This document shows positions 7,865 to 15,238 of a stretch of DNA of 30,292 nt, piece by piece. The stretch is from DUVT01 sp041675865. Its GTDB lineage: Bacteria; Bacillota_I; Bacilli_A; ML615J-28; CAG-698. Under the pieces are notes generated by a model. It was not told where the DNA came from and searched no databases. It was given only the letters and a program-made list of their open reading frames with translations. Each line of letters opens with the position of its first letter. Position 1 is the first letter of the stretch. The position numbers and the translations under genes were made by a program. The DNA is taken from positions 1 through 30,292 of the forward strand of contig JBAYTA010000012.1 of NCBI GenBank assembly GCA_041675865.1, in the 5' to 3' direction.

Positions 7865-8872
7865 TTAATCACCTACTCTTTCAAAAGCAACTGCATAAGC
7901 AATTCCTGGAATTGTTTCTTTTTGAGCTAAGATAACAGGATTATGAAGAGCCCCTGTTGCAACAACTAAAATTCTTTTATATGTTTTTCCTTTTAATTTT
8001 TGAAGTAAATAGCCATATGTAACAGCTGCACAACATGCACAACCACTACCACCAGCATAAACATCTTGATTATCTCGATCATAGATTATTAATCCACAAT
8101 CATGATAATTTTCTTTTAAATTTATTTTATCTTCTTCAAACATCTTAATTAGCATATTTTTTCCATAAAAAGATAGGTCACCTGTTACGATAATATCATA
8201 TTCATCTGGCTGTATCTTAAAATCTAAAAAATGCTGTTTTATTGTACTATATGCGGCTGGAACCATTGCTCTACCTAAATCAAATGGATCACTAAATTTA
8301 CCATCAACAACCTTACCAAGTGTTGCCCTAATTACTTTTATATTAGTAGGTTTAGTAGTAATTAATGCAACCCCAGCCCCTGTAACAGTAGTTGTGAGTG
8401 AGCTAGGTTTTTGACCACCATATTCTGTAGGATAGCGATATTGTTTTTCACTTGTGGAAGAATGAGTTGATGCACCAGTTAAAATATTTTTACCATATCC
8501 CGCTTCTAAAAGCATACCAGCAGTAATAACTCCTTGCATAGATGTACTACAAGCACCAAATATACCCATAAATGGAACATCATAATCTCTTAATGCATAA
8601 TTTGCTGCAGTAATTTGATTATTTAAATCACCACCAATATAAGCATCAATTTGGTCAATACCTAAATTGTTTTTGTTTAAACAATGTCTAATACTATCTT
8701 TAATTAATTGAATTTCTGCCTTATCCCAAGTTTTTTGATTAATGTATAAATCATCATAAGCAAAATCAAAATATTCAGAAATTGGTCCGTTTTTTTCTTT
8801 AGGTCCAACCGTTACGCCAGTATCACCAACATAGACATCATTAAATATAAAACTTTGTTTTCCTATTTTCAT
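7865..8872 (-). CDS. spoVAD: Stage V sporulation protein AD
   Basis: A 335-residue soluble protein with the thiolase-like fold of SpoVAD, which binds dipicolinic acid during its uptake into the developing spore. Recognisable stretches are GACSTSMQGVITAGMLLEAG with the thiolase-like Cys, THSSTSEKQYRYPTEYGGQ, the DFKIQPDEYDIIVTGDLSF region, and the C-terminal GSGCACCAAVTYGYLL. Length matches the family. It lies between spoVAC (one base away) and spoVAE. The CxCC cluster near residue 277 is typical of the family. Confidence 0.96.
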   Translation of the reverse strand: MKIGKQSFIFNDVYVGDTGVTVGPKEKNGPISEYFDFAYDDLYINQKTWDKAEIQLIKDSIRHCLNKNNLGIDQIDAYIGGDLNNQITAANYALRDYDVPFMGIFGACSTSMQGVITAGMLLEAGYGKNILTGASTHSSTSEKQYRYPTEYGGQKPSSLTTTVTGAGVALITTKPTNIKVIRATLGKVVDGKFSDPFDLGRAMVPAAYSTIKQHFLDFKIQPDEYDIIVTGDLSFYGKNMLIKMFEEDKINLKENYHDCGLIIYDRDNQDVYAGGSGCACCAAVTYGYLLQKLKGKTYKRILVVATGALHNPVILAQKETIPGIAYAVAFERVGD

Positions 8873-8873
8873 T

Positions 8874-9311
8874 TTAAATACCTAATATATATCTTATTGC
8901 ACCAAATACAAATGCGCTTATTATTCCAACTACAATTACGCTTCCAGCTAGTTTAAACATATTTACAAAAATACCTAAAACCATTCCTTCGCTCTTAGAT
9001 TCCATTGCTGCACTAGTCATAGAATTTGCAAATCCTGTAATTGGTATAATCGATCCCGCCCCAGCAAACTGGCCAAGTCTGTCATAAATACCTAATCCGG
9101 TTAATAATGCTCCTAAAAACACCATAATTGTTACAGTTAGGACATTTGCATATTCTTTTTCATATCCAAACCAATCCATAAATATTTGAATTAATATTTG
9201 CGCAAACAAGCATATAAATCCTCCAACAAAAAAAGCTTTAATGCAATTTTTTAAAATCGGTCGTTTTGGCTCTGATGCTTCTTTTGCTTTATTTACCATT
9301 TTATTATTCAT
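8874..9311 (-). CDS. spoVAC: Stage V sporulation protein AC
   Basis: A 145-residue membrane protein, first gene of the spoVA operon. In Bacillus, SpoVAC is a mechanosensitive channel component for dipicolinic acid release. The soluble, basic N-terminus (about 25 residues, ending KRPILKNC) is followed by hydrophobic segments that include FFVGGFICLFAQILIQIF, the conserved GIYDRLGQFAGAGSIIPITGFANSM, and the C-terminal VIVVGIISAFVFGAI. The start follows a good ribosome binding site (AAGGAAGTGA). SpoVAA, SpoVAB and SpoVAEa are not present nearby, so this is the reduced C-D-Eb-F set, which is known from many Bacillota. Confidence 0.95.
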   Translation of the reverse strand: MNNKMVNKAKEASEPKRPILKNCIKAFFVGGFICLFAQILIQIFMDWFGYEKEYANVLTVTIMVFLGALLTGLGIYDRLGQFAGAGSIIPITGFANSMTSAAMESKSEGMVLGIFVNMFKLAGSVIVVGIISAFVFGAIRYILGI

Positions 9312-9333
9312 AAAATATCACTTCCTTACTTGA

Positions 9334-9363
9334 TATTATTGGATAAATTATGTAAAAATATTC
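9334..9363 (-). promoter_or_regulatory. Candidate sigma-G promoter of the spoVA operon
   Basis: On the minus strand: GAATA, an 18-base spacer, then AATAATA, against the Bacillus sigma-G pattern GHATR-N18-CATWHTA (one mismatch in the -10 box). It would start RNA about 16 bases before the spoVAC ATG, which leaves little room for the ribosome binding site. The spoVA operon depends on sigma-G in Bacillus. In such AT-rich DNA the match could be chance. Confidence 0.35.
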
Positions 9364-9381
9364 AAAAATTTATTAGTAATG

Positions 9382-9412
9382 AAAAAAGCACAACAAATTT
9401 TAAATTGTTGTA
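9382..9412 (-). terminator. Terminator after the Ca2+ ATPase gene
   Basis: A hairpin with ACAACAA (9390-9396) pairing TTGTTGT (9405-9411), followed on the minus strand by GC and six T. It separates the ATPase transcript from the spoVA promoter. The 9412-9522 stretch holds only a weaker imperfect hairpin near 9480-9507. Confidence 0.65.
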
Positions 9413-9522
9413 CTTTTATTAAAACTGTCTTAAAATCACCCTTTTTTCTTATAAACCACTAAACTTATAGTCAAAAATTAAAGATGTAAGACATTTATCT
9501 TTTTTAAACTTATATTTATCAA

Positions 9523-12135
9523 TTAATTTTTCTTTCTGTGTCTTAACAGAAGAATTGTTTGAATAATCATGGTTGGCATGATTGAAAACAGATAAATATA
9601 GAGTATTTCTTTATTATCTAAATCCTTGGTTTGAAATATATTTTGTAAGAAAGGTATAAATAAAACTAAATTAATTAAAATTAATCCAAGCAAAATAGAA
9701 CCAATCATTGCTTTATTTTTAACTTTGTTTCTAAAGATTGATTTTGTTCCTCTACAGTTTAAACTATGAAATAATCTGGCTATACAAAGTGTTGCAAATA
9801 CTGCAGTTCTAGCAACATAAATATCTTTTCTTAATCCCATATAATATGAAAGAATTGTGAAAAAACCGATTAAAACTCCTTCAAACATAATAATTTGTAT
9901 TACTCTCTTAGATAATAATGATTGATCTAGTTTTCTAGGTTTTCTACTTAAAACATCTTCATCTGAATCTTCCATCCCAATAGCTATAGCAGGTAGGCTA
10001 TCTGTAAGTAAATTTATAAACAATAAATGAACAGGTGCAAAAGGAATTGGTAGAGCAAGGAGACTTGTATAAATTACTAATAGTATTCCTGCTGCATTTC
10101 CAGATAATAAAAATGTAATAGCATTTTGAATATTATTGTAAACTTTTCTTCCATTCTTAACTGCCTTAATTATTGTATAATAATTATCATCAGTTAAAAT
10201 TATTGAAGATGCTTCTTTAGAAACTTCAGTTCCGCTTCTTCCCATTGAAATTCCTATATTTGCTTGTTTTATTGCAGGTGCATCATTAATGCCATCTCCA
10301 ACAAAAGCAACAACACCTTTTTTTGCCTGCCAACTTTTCACAATCCTAAGTTTGTGTTCAGGTGATACTCTTGCGTAGATAGATATTTTATCAATAACTT
10401 CTACTAATTCTTGATCAGAAGTTTTATCAAGTTCTGCACCAGTCAAACAAATATCGCCATCTTTAAATATCCCTACATCTTTACCAATTGAAATTGCAGT
10501 ATTTTTATGGTCTCCTGTAATCATTACAGGTTTTATACCTGCTGATATTGCTTCTTTAATAGCTAGTTTAGATTCTTTTCTGGGTGGGTCATATAAAGAT
10601 AAAAATCCAACAAAAACTAAATTTTTTTCATCTTGATAAGTTATTTGCTTTTCAATACTAACATCTTTGTCAAACTCTTTATAAGCAACTGCAATAGTCC
10701 TAAACCCTTGATTTGCCATACTTCTTGTATTTACATTTATATCATAATGATCACCAGTTGTTATTCTTCTAACTTTATCTTTTGTATAAATATATGAACA
10801 TTTACTTAAAACAACATCTGGAGCACCTTTTGTGAAAATATAGTATTTGCCATTAACATAGTTTAAAGTACTCATTATTTTTCTATTTGAGTCAAAAGGA
10901 ACCTCTGAAAGTCTAGGTTTCTTTTCATTTTCTTTATAGATACTTATTCCTAATTTTTTTGAAAATTCAATTAATGCAAGTTCGGTTGCATTCTTATTTT
11001 GATCGCTTGTAAGAACTGAATCATTACATAGATAACAACCCATTAATAAAAAATTATTTACTTTTTTCCTTACATCAAACCTGCTTACAGAATTGACATA
11101 ATTATCAGTATAAGCATTAATAACTTCCATTTTATTTTGCGTTAATGTTCCTGTTTTATCACTACATATTACATTTATACATCCCAATCCTTCTACTGCT
11201 TTTAATTCCTTAATTATTGCATTTTCCGATGCCATTCTTTGTGTCCCAATCGCTAAAACAATTGTAACAATAGAACTTAGTGCTTCAGGAATAGCTGCAA
11301 CTGCTAAAGCAACTGCAAATAAAAGGGAATCAAGCAAAGTGACATTTCTATAGATACTTAAACCAAAAACAATAACACATATCACAATAATTAATATTGC
11401 TAGTTTCTTTGAAAATTCATCTAAAGAAACTTGTAAAGGGGTTCTATGGTTCTTAGATGTATAGAGCATATCAGCAATCTTACCTAATTCACTATTCATC
11501 CCAGTTGCAGTAGTAACATATAAAGCTTTACCCGCAGTTACTAAAGACCCAGAAAAAACCATGTTTTTTTGATCTGCTATTAAAACATCATCATCTTTAA
11601 TAATTGCATCAGTTTTATCAACAGATTGACTTTCTCCAGTTAAACTACTTTCATTTACTTCCAAAGATTTTGAATAGATAATCCTTCCATCACAACTAAT
11701 AATATCTCCTGCTTTTATAACTACAATATCTCCAATAACAATCTCACTAGTATGAATAGTCTCTTCTGCTCCATTTCTTATGACTCTTGCAACTGGACTA
11801 CTCAATTCTTTTAAACTCTTTAAACTTTTTTCTGCTTTGAAATGCTGGTAAGTTCCTAAAAATGCATTTAAAACAATAACAGAAAATATAACAATTGTAC
11901 TTTCAAGTTCGTTTGTGAAAAGAGAAATTAAGGCTGCTATAATTAAAATAATAACCAGAATATCTTGAAACTGTTCTAAAAATACTCTAGCTTTAGATTT
12001 TCTATCTTTTTCTAGCAGTTCATTCTTACCATATAATTTTCTATTTTCTTCTACCTGCTTTTTACTAAGTCCATTATAACCAATATTAAAACTATTAAGT
12101 ACTTCTTGTTTATCCTTATTATAATACTTAATCAA
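9523..12135 (-). CDS. P-type calcium-transporting ATPase
   Basis: An 870-residue P2-type ATPase that exports or sequesters Ca2+ (or a related divalent ion) at the membrane. In order: cation ATPase N-terminal domain; actuator TGES at 166-169; AIPEA in the fourth membrane segment (near 282-285); phosphorylated Asp326 in DKTGTLTQNK; KGAPD for nucleotide binding; TGDH; hinge VGDGINDAPA; and the sixth-segment ion site NLLTDSLPAIAIGMED, close to the Ca2+ pump pattern. I place the start at the TTG at 12133-12135, because AGGAGGGG sits 5-10 bases upstream of it. An ATG at 12150 would make that very Shine-Dalgarno sequence coding (Arg-Arg-Gly). The leader holds an attenuator-like hairpin. Exact ion preference cannot be read from sequence. 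Confidence 0.92.
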   Translation of the reverse strand: MIKYYNKDKQEVLNSFNIGYNGLSKKQVEENRKLYGKNELLEKDRKSKARVFLEQFQDILVIILIIAALISLFTNELESTIVIFSVIVLNAFLGTYQHFKAEKSLKSLKELSSPVARVIRNGAEETIHTSEIVIGDIVVIKAGDIISCDGRIIYSKSLEVNESSLTGESQSVDKTDAIIKDDDVLIADQKNMVFSGSLVTAGKALYVTTATGMNSELGKIADMLYTSKNHRTPLQVSLDEFSKKLAILIIVICVIVFGLSIYRNVTLLDSLLFAVALAVAAIPEALSSIVTIVLAIGTQRMASENAIIKELKAVEGLGCINVICSDKTGTLTQNKMEVINAYTDNYVNSVSRFDVRKKVNNFLLMGCYLCNDSVLTSDQNKNATELALIEFSKKLGISIYKENEKKPRLSEVPFDSNRKIMSTLNYVNGKYYIFTKGAPDVVLSKCSYIYTKDKVRRITTGDHYDINVNTRSMANQGFRTIAVAYKEFDKDVSIEKQITYQDEKNLVFVGFLSLYDPPRKESKLAIKEAISAGIKPVMITGDHKNTAISIGKDVGIFKDGDICLTGAELDKTSDQELVEVIDKISIYARVSPEHKLRIVKSWQAKKGVVAFVGDGINDAPAIKQANIGISMGRSGTEVSKEASSIILTDDNYYTIIKAVKNGRKVYNNIQNAITFLLSGNAAGILLVIYTSLLALPIPFAPVHLLFINLLTDSLPAIAIGMEDSDEDVLSRKPRKLDQSLLSKRVIQIIMFEGVLIGFFTILSYYMGLRKDIYVARTAVFATLCIARLFHSLNCRGTKSIFRNKVKNKAMIGSILLGLILINLVLFIPFLQNIFQTKDLDNKEILYIYLFSIMPTMIIQTILLLRHRKKN

Positions 12136-12152
12136 ACAACCCCTCCTCATTA

Positions 12153-12187
12153 AAAAAACTTTTAATATTATTAATACTAAAAGTTTT
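12153..12187 (-). terminator. Terminator-like hairpin in the ATPase leader
   Basis: An 11-bp perfect stem (AAAAACTTTTA with its complement), a 13-base loop, and a T tract on the minus strand that runs straight into the ATPase ribosome binding site. It can end transcripts coming from sigF and also RNA started at the ATPase promoter at 12243-12270. A 16-base palindrome at 12176-12191 (ACTAAAA/TTTTAGT) overlaps its upstream arm and is mutually exclusive with it, which is the layout of an attenuator. Confidence 0.55.
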
Positions 12188-12242
12188 TAGTATGCCTATA
12201 GATGTCCATAGACATTAAAATATATATTCATTTTATTGATAA

Positions 12243-12270
12243 ATTATACCCTTTCGGGTTTACTTACCAA
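12243..12270 (-). promoter_or_regulatory. Sigma-A-like promoter of the ATPase gene, inside the end of sigF
   Basis: On the minus strand: TTGGTA, a 16-base spacer, then TATAAT. The -35 box lies in the last codons of sigF. RNA would start near 12236, giving a leader of about 100 bases with an inverted repeat at 12202-12215 (ATGTC-4-GACAT) and the terminator-like hairpin. Confidence 0.5.
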
Positions 12271-12871
12271 GCAAGAATTTCCTCAAATTTTGGAGGGCAT
12301 TTTTTTCAATTCTTGAAATTTTACTCTGGTTTTTACCCAAAACATCAACTAACTCTGTTTGTGTATAGTTTTTAAAATACCTTAATCTTATAATTTCTTT
12401 TGCTTCTGCATCTAAGGATTCAATAGCATCCATTAGATGTGTCCTTTTGCTTTCCTTATAAGGGATAATAGAAATTAATCTTAAATCATTATTCGAATCT
12501 GTTTTATCAAGCGAGGTTATATTATTCATATATAAATATGCTTCAATAACACTATTTTTATCTAGCCTAAATTTTAAAGCAATATCTTCAATTGATAACT
12601 CTTGATTTTGTTTAATGATTTTTATAATTTTATATATATTTTTACTTAACTTAATTAATCTGTTTTCTCTTAATTCTTTTTTTATTTCTCCGATTATATA
12701 ATAGGTTGCATATGTATTAAACTTTACATTTTCTGATTCTTTAAAATTCTTTACAGCTTGAAATAAGCCCATCAATCCAGCTTGAATTAAATCATCTTTT
12801 GCAACATAACCATAGTTCATCTTATTAACAATTCTCTTAACCAAGTCAATATTATCATTAAATAGATCCAT
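12260..12871 (-). CDS. sigF: Sporulation sigma factor sigma-F, short N-terminus
   Basis: A 203-residue sigma-70-type factor that directs early forespore transcription. Region 2 is at about 5-70 (DDLIQAGLMGLFQAV, then KFNTYATYYIIGEIKKELREN), region 3 at 72-135, and region 4 with its helix-turn-helix at 169-190 (TQTELVDVLGKNQSKISRIEK). Its place behind spoIIAA and spoIIAB makes it sigma-F rather than sigma-G. Bacillus sigma-F is about 255 residues; this one lacks roughly the first 40, the stretch before region 2. It cannot be extended: the TAA of spoIIAB lies in the same frame only two codons upstream. No Shine-Dalgarno sequence is visible before the ATG, so translation probably depends on coupling to spoIIAB. 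Confidence 0.93.
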   Translation of the reverse strand: MDLFNDNIDLVKRIVNKMNYGYVAKDDLIQAGLMGLFQAVKNFKESENVKFNTYATYYIIGEIKKELRENRLIKLSKNIYKIIKIIKQNQELSIEDIALKFRLDKNSVIEAYLYMNNITSLDKTDSNNDLRLISIIPYKESKRTHLMDAIESLDAEAKEIIRLRYFKNYTQTELVDVLGKNQSKISRIEKNALQNLRKFLLGK

Positions 12872-12877
12872 ATGTTT

Positions 12878-13294
12878 TTACAATTTCTTTAAACAGTTTA
12901 TTGTTGTTCCTTCACCAGGTTTTGATATAATTTCTAGTTCATCAGAGAATATATCCATAATTGTAAATCCTAATCCCGCTCTTTCTTCATCAACTTTAGT
13001 ACTAAATAATGGCGTTTTAGCCTTTTCAACATCTTCTATACCTACACCTTCATCTTTAATAGTTAGATTTAAAATATTATTTTTTAGTTCCATACTTAAA
13101 AATACATATTTATCTGGATCACTATTATATCCATGAACAATAGCATTTGTAACAGCTTCTGATGTTATAGTTTTAATTTCATTTATAACACTTAAAGTTA
13201 AATCTTGCTCTACTAAAAAACTAGCAACAGCTCCTCTTGCGAAAACAACATTTTTAAGTTTCGCACTAAATCTCATTTCTACATAATTTCTCAT
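12878..13294 (-). CDS. spoIIAB: Anti-sigma-F factor / serine kinase SpoIIAB
   Basis: A 138-residue GHKL-fold protein. It holds sigma-F inactive and phosphorylates SpoIIAA using ATP. The N box EAVTNAIVHGY (46-56), the G1 box DEGVGIEDVEKAKTP (81-95) and the G2 box ERAGLGFTIM (104-113) that together bind ATP are intact. Length is close to the Bacillus protein. Its ATG comes directly after the spoIIAA stop (TAAATG), with GGGGGT inside the end of spoIIAA as ribosome binding site. Its TAA is in the same frame as sigF, six bases ahead of the sigF ATG. The gene is the middle member of the spoIIA operon. Confidence 0.96.
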   Translation of the reverse strand: MRNYVEMRFSAKLKNVVFARGAVASFLVEQDLTLSVINEIKTITSEAVTNAIVHGYNSDPDKYVFLSMELKNNILNLTIKDEGVGIEDVEKAKTPLFSTKVDEERAGLGFTIMDIFSDELEIISKPGEGTTINCLKKL

Positions 13295-13645
13295 TTAAGC
13301 TACCCCCAAATATTCATTTACTTCATCTTCATTTTTACCTATCATACATATCTTATGTAAACCAGATAATTGAATTAATCTTTTAATATTCTCATTTAAA
13401 GAACATAAGACGACTTTACCTTTCTCTCTCCTCAGTCTATTACATCTTCCAATAATAAATCCAACACCACTGCTATCCATAAAGTTTAACTTATTAAAAT
13501 TTAAAACTAAATGTTTAATTAGATACTTATCAATCAACTCTGTAACTCTAATCCTTAAATTTTCAACAGTATGTTGGTCTAACTCTCCATCAAGACGAAC
13601 ATATAATACATTCTTTTTAATAAGCATTTGTACATTTAATAGCAT
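13295..13645 (-). CDS. spoIIAA: Anti-sigma-F factor antagonist SpoIIAA
   Basis: A 116-residue STAS-domain protein. Unphosphorylated SpoIIAA displaces SpoIIAB from sigma-F; dephosphorylation by SpoIIE triggers forespore transcription. The phosphorylation loop MDSSGVGFIIGR has serines at 58 and 59, matching the Ser58 of the Bacillus protein. First gene of the spoIIA operon, with GGGAGGAAT as ribosome binding site. Upstream, 13646-13810 is 165 bases without a gene. I see no consensus sigma-A promoter there. There is a one-mismatch Spo0A-type box (AGTCGAA, 13773-13779 on the plus strand), and no convincing sigma-H boxes. In Bacillus this operon is controlled by Spo0A and sigma-H. Confidence 0.96.
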   Translation of the reverse strand: MLLNVQMLIKKNVLYVRLDGELDQHTVENLRIRVTELIDKYLIKHLVLNFNKLNFMDSSGVGFIIGRCNRLRREKGKVVLCSLNENIKRLIQLSGLHKICMIGKNEDEVNEYLGVA

Positions 13646-13807
13646 TTTTATTCCTCCCGCACATATATTATATATTTTACCATTTATGGAGTATCTTTCT
13701 CTATTCTAATTTGAATTTAACTAAAATTTATCCATAAATTATCTAAAAACTTTTTTTGATTATGTAAAACTAAGTCGAAATATATAAAAGAATCTTAAAT
13801 ATATAAA

Positions 13808-13836
13808 AAGAAAAGCGCAAACTGCGCTTTTTATTT
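13808..13836 (-). terminator. Terminator of the signal-peptide membrane protein gene
   Basis: A GC-containing 6-bp stem AGCGCA/TGCGCT extended by AAA/TTT (13811-13819 with 13823-13831), a 3-base loop, and T tracts on both strands. It abuts the stop codon of the gene ending at 13836. Confidence 0.8.
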
Positions 13837-14582
13837 TATAATCTCTTTTTCTTTGTAATTTTAATTAGAATAAAGACTATCCCAATAAATCCTATTAATC
13901 CTATTGCAGGGAGAATATATATTATAAAAATATACCATTGATAATTCATGCTATCGTCACACTGACCTCTATTACCAAACTTCTCAAATCTTAACTTAAA
14001 ATATTGATCAAGTTCATCTACACTCATCCCGTCTTCAAAAACCAAGTCTTCACAAAAGTTTCCATTCAGTAACATATTTATTGCACTATAATAATAAATA
14101 TTATCATTTTCAATTAAATTATTTATTCTAATAATACCATTATCAACAGGAATCAAACTATTAACTTCATTGGAATCATAAAAAGGATATAATATGTCTA
14201 TATCTACTTCTATAGGGTTACCAACAGGATCTTTAAGAGAGGTAATATTTTCTTTGCAATAAATATTAGTGATAATTAACTCATTATAACCCTTAACTTT
14301 ATTATATACTTTTTTTGAAATGCTCATAGTAATTTCATCACCATTTTTATAATCAAAAAAGCTCTTTAAATTTAAAATCTTAATTATCTGAACATCTAAA
14401 ACAACAAACTCTAAATCACTCATATAATATAGTTCTCTAGTATCAACATCCTTAACTTCAACATGAGCAAACTCAGTATATCTAATAGAATCCGATAAAG
14501 ACGGATCACACGCAAAGACTATATTATAAGAGGCTATAAATAGCATTATAATAAGCCCAATAATCTTTCCGATTTTTTTCAT
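13836..14582 (-). CDS. Unrecognised exported protein with C-terminal membrane anchor
   Basis: A 248-residue protein I do not recognise. It has a clear signal peptide (MKKIGKIIGLIIMLFIASYNIVFA, with likely cleavage before CDPS), an extracellular part of about 190 residues, one membrane span near 217-240 (YIFIIYILPAIGLIGFIGIVFILI) and a short basic cytoplasmic tail KITKKKRL. The topology is therefore type I: body outside, tail inside. The external part has four Cys (25, 109, about 177, about 208) that could form two disulfides. The gene is monocistronic: its own promoter at 14608-14636 and a terminator behind it. The ribosome binding site is weak (AAGAAG). Expression conditions cannot be read. 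Confidence 0.7.
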   Translation of the reverse strand: MKKIGKIIGLIIMLFIASYNIVFACDPSLSDSIRYTEFAHVEVKDVDTRELYYMSDLEFVVLDVQIIKILNLKSFFDYKNGDEITMSISKKVYNKVKGYNELIITNIYCKENITSLKDPVGNPIEVDIDILYPFYDSNEVNSLIPVDNGIIRINNLIENDNIYYYSAINMLLNGNFCEDLVFEDGMSVDELDQYFKLRFEKFGNRGQCDDSMNYQWYIFIIYILPAIGLIGFIGIVFILIKITKKKRL

Positions 14583-14607
14583 TTAAAATCATTCTTCTTA
14601 ATTAGAT

Positions 14608-14636
14608 ATTATATACTTCATTTACTTATATAACAA
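14608..14636 (-). promoter_or_regulatory. Sigma-A promoter of the signal-peptide membrane protein gene
   Basis: On the minus strand: TTGTTA, a 17-base spacer, then TATAAT. The -10 box ends about 25 bases before the start codon. Perfect -10, 4 of 6 at -35, optimal spacing. Confidence 0.6.
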
Positions 14637-14679
14637 AAAATACCTAGTGTTTTTTAAGAATTGAAATGATTGAATATTA

Positions 14680-15147
14680 TTATCTTGAAATTCTAGATTT
14701 ATCAAACTTTACTTCTTTTATAAATAAGAAAGCATATGGTATTAAAATAACAATTGTTGCTATAATTAAACACAAATGGTTTTCCATTACACTTAAGATT
14801 ATTACCAGTGCTTGAAGTAAAATAAAAACAATATGTATCAAAATTAAACCTAAGATTTTTAATACAATATACCTTTTATTCATAGAACCAATTATACCAA
14901 TGGATCTGATTATTAAGTATATTTCTAACAAAAGAAAACTTATCCCATAAGCTAATGTAATTGAAATGAGCAACACCATCCTAGTGCCATAATCTTTAAA
15001 ATTAATTCCACCAAACTTAATTATTTCTAATACAATGTATGCAAAAAACAATACTATAAAAGATAACAACCCTATTACAATACTAATAGTAATAAACTTA
15101 AAGTCCTTCTCCACCTTAAACAAAGACTTATTTAATTTAAGACTCAT
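14680..15147 (-). CDS. Unrecognised four-span membrane protein
   Basis: A 155-residue integral membrane protein of no family I know. After a short basic N-terminus (MSLKLNKSLFKVEKDFK) there are about four hydrophobic spans: near 18-43, 57-80, 93-117 and 123-145. It ends in a charged tail (KEVKFDKSRISR). There are no conserved polar motifs to suggest transport. It has its own promoter (15178-15205) and a strong ribosome binding site (AGGAGG). Together with the gene at 13836 it forms a small block of membrane proteins between the spoIIA operon and the InlB-repeat gene, but each has its own promoter, so no joint function follows. Confidence 0.65.
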   Translation of the reverse strand: MSLKLNKSLFKVEKDFKFITISIVIGLLSFIVLFFAYIVLEIIKFGGINFKDYGTRMVLLISITLAYGISFLLLEIYLIIRSIGIIGSMNKRYIVLKILGLILIHIVFILLQALVIILSVMENHLCLIIATIVILIPYAFLFIKEVKFDKSRISR

Positions 15148-15177
15148 TTTTCCTCCTACTAAGCGATATTCAACTAT

Positions 15178-15205
15178 ATTATACTCTTATTAAATATATT
15201 GTAAA
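15178..15205 (-). promoter_or_regulatory. Sigma-A promoter of the four-span membrane protein gene
   Basis: On the minus strand: TTTACA, a 16-base spacer, then TATAAT, about 30 bases upstream of the start codon and followed by AGGAGG. Confidence 0.55.
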
Positions 15206-15238
15206 TAAAAATCAAGGAACTAAATCCTTGATTCATTT
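15204..15238 (-). terminator. Terminator of the InlB-repeat protein gene
   Basis: A 9-bp perfect stem (AATCAAGGA with TCCTTGATT, 15210-15218 and 15225-15233), a 6-base loop and a T-rich tail on the minus strand. It is directly downstream of the stop at 15238 and overlaps the -35 box of the next gene's promoter. Confidence 0.8.

Noticed and set aside
12136..12150. ATG at 12150 as the start of the Ca2+ ATPase
   Set aside because: The codons after it are AGG AGG GGT, which is the ribosome binding site for the TTG at 12135, so the ATG start would translate the ribosome binding site itself.
12248..12259. Hairpin ACCC-GAAA-GGGT just after the sigF stop as a terminator
   Set aside because: A stable 4-bp stem with a GNRA loop, but no T run follows; the -10 box of the ATPase promoter lies directly after it. 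The hairpin at 12153-12187 is the better terminator.
13773..13779. Spo0A box upstream of spoIIAA
   Set aside because: One mismatch to TGTCGAA (AGTCGAA), a single copy and about 130 bases from the start codon; kept only as a remark under spoIIAA.
14635..14655. A-run/T-run hairpin behind the four-span membrane protein gene as terminator
   Set aside because: Only A-T pairs plus one G-U pair on the plus strand and a mismatch on the minus strand, so too weak to call.
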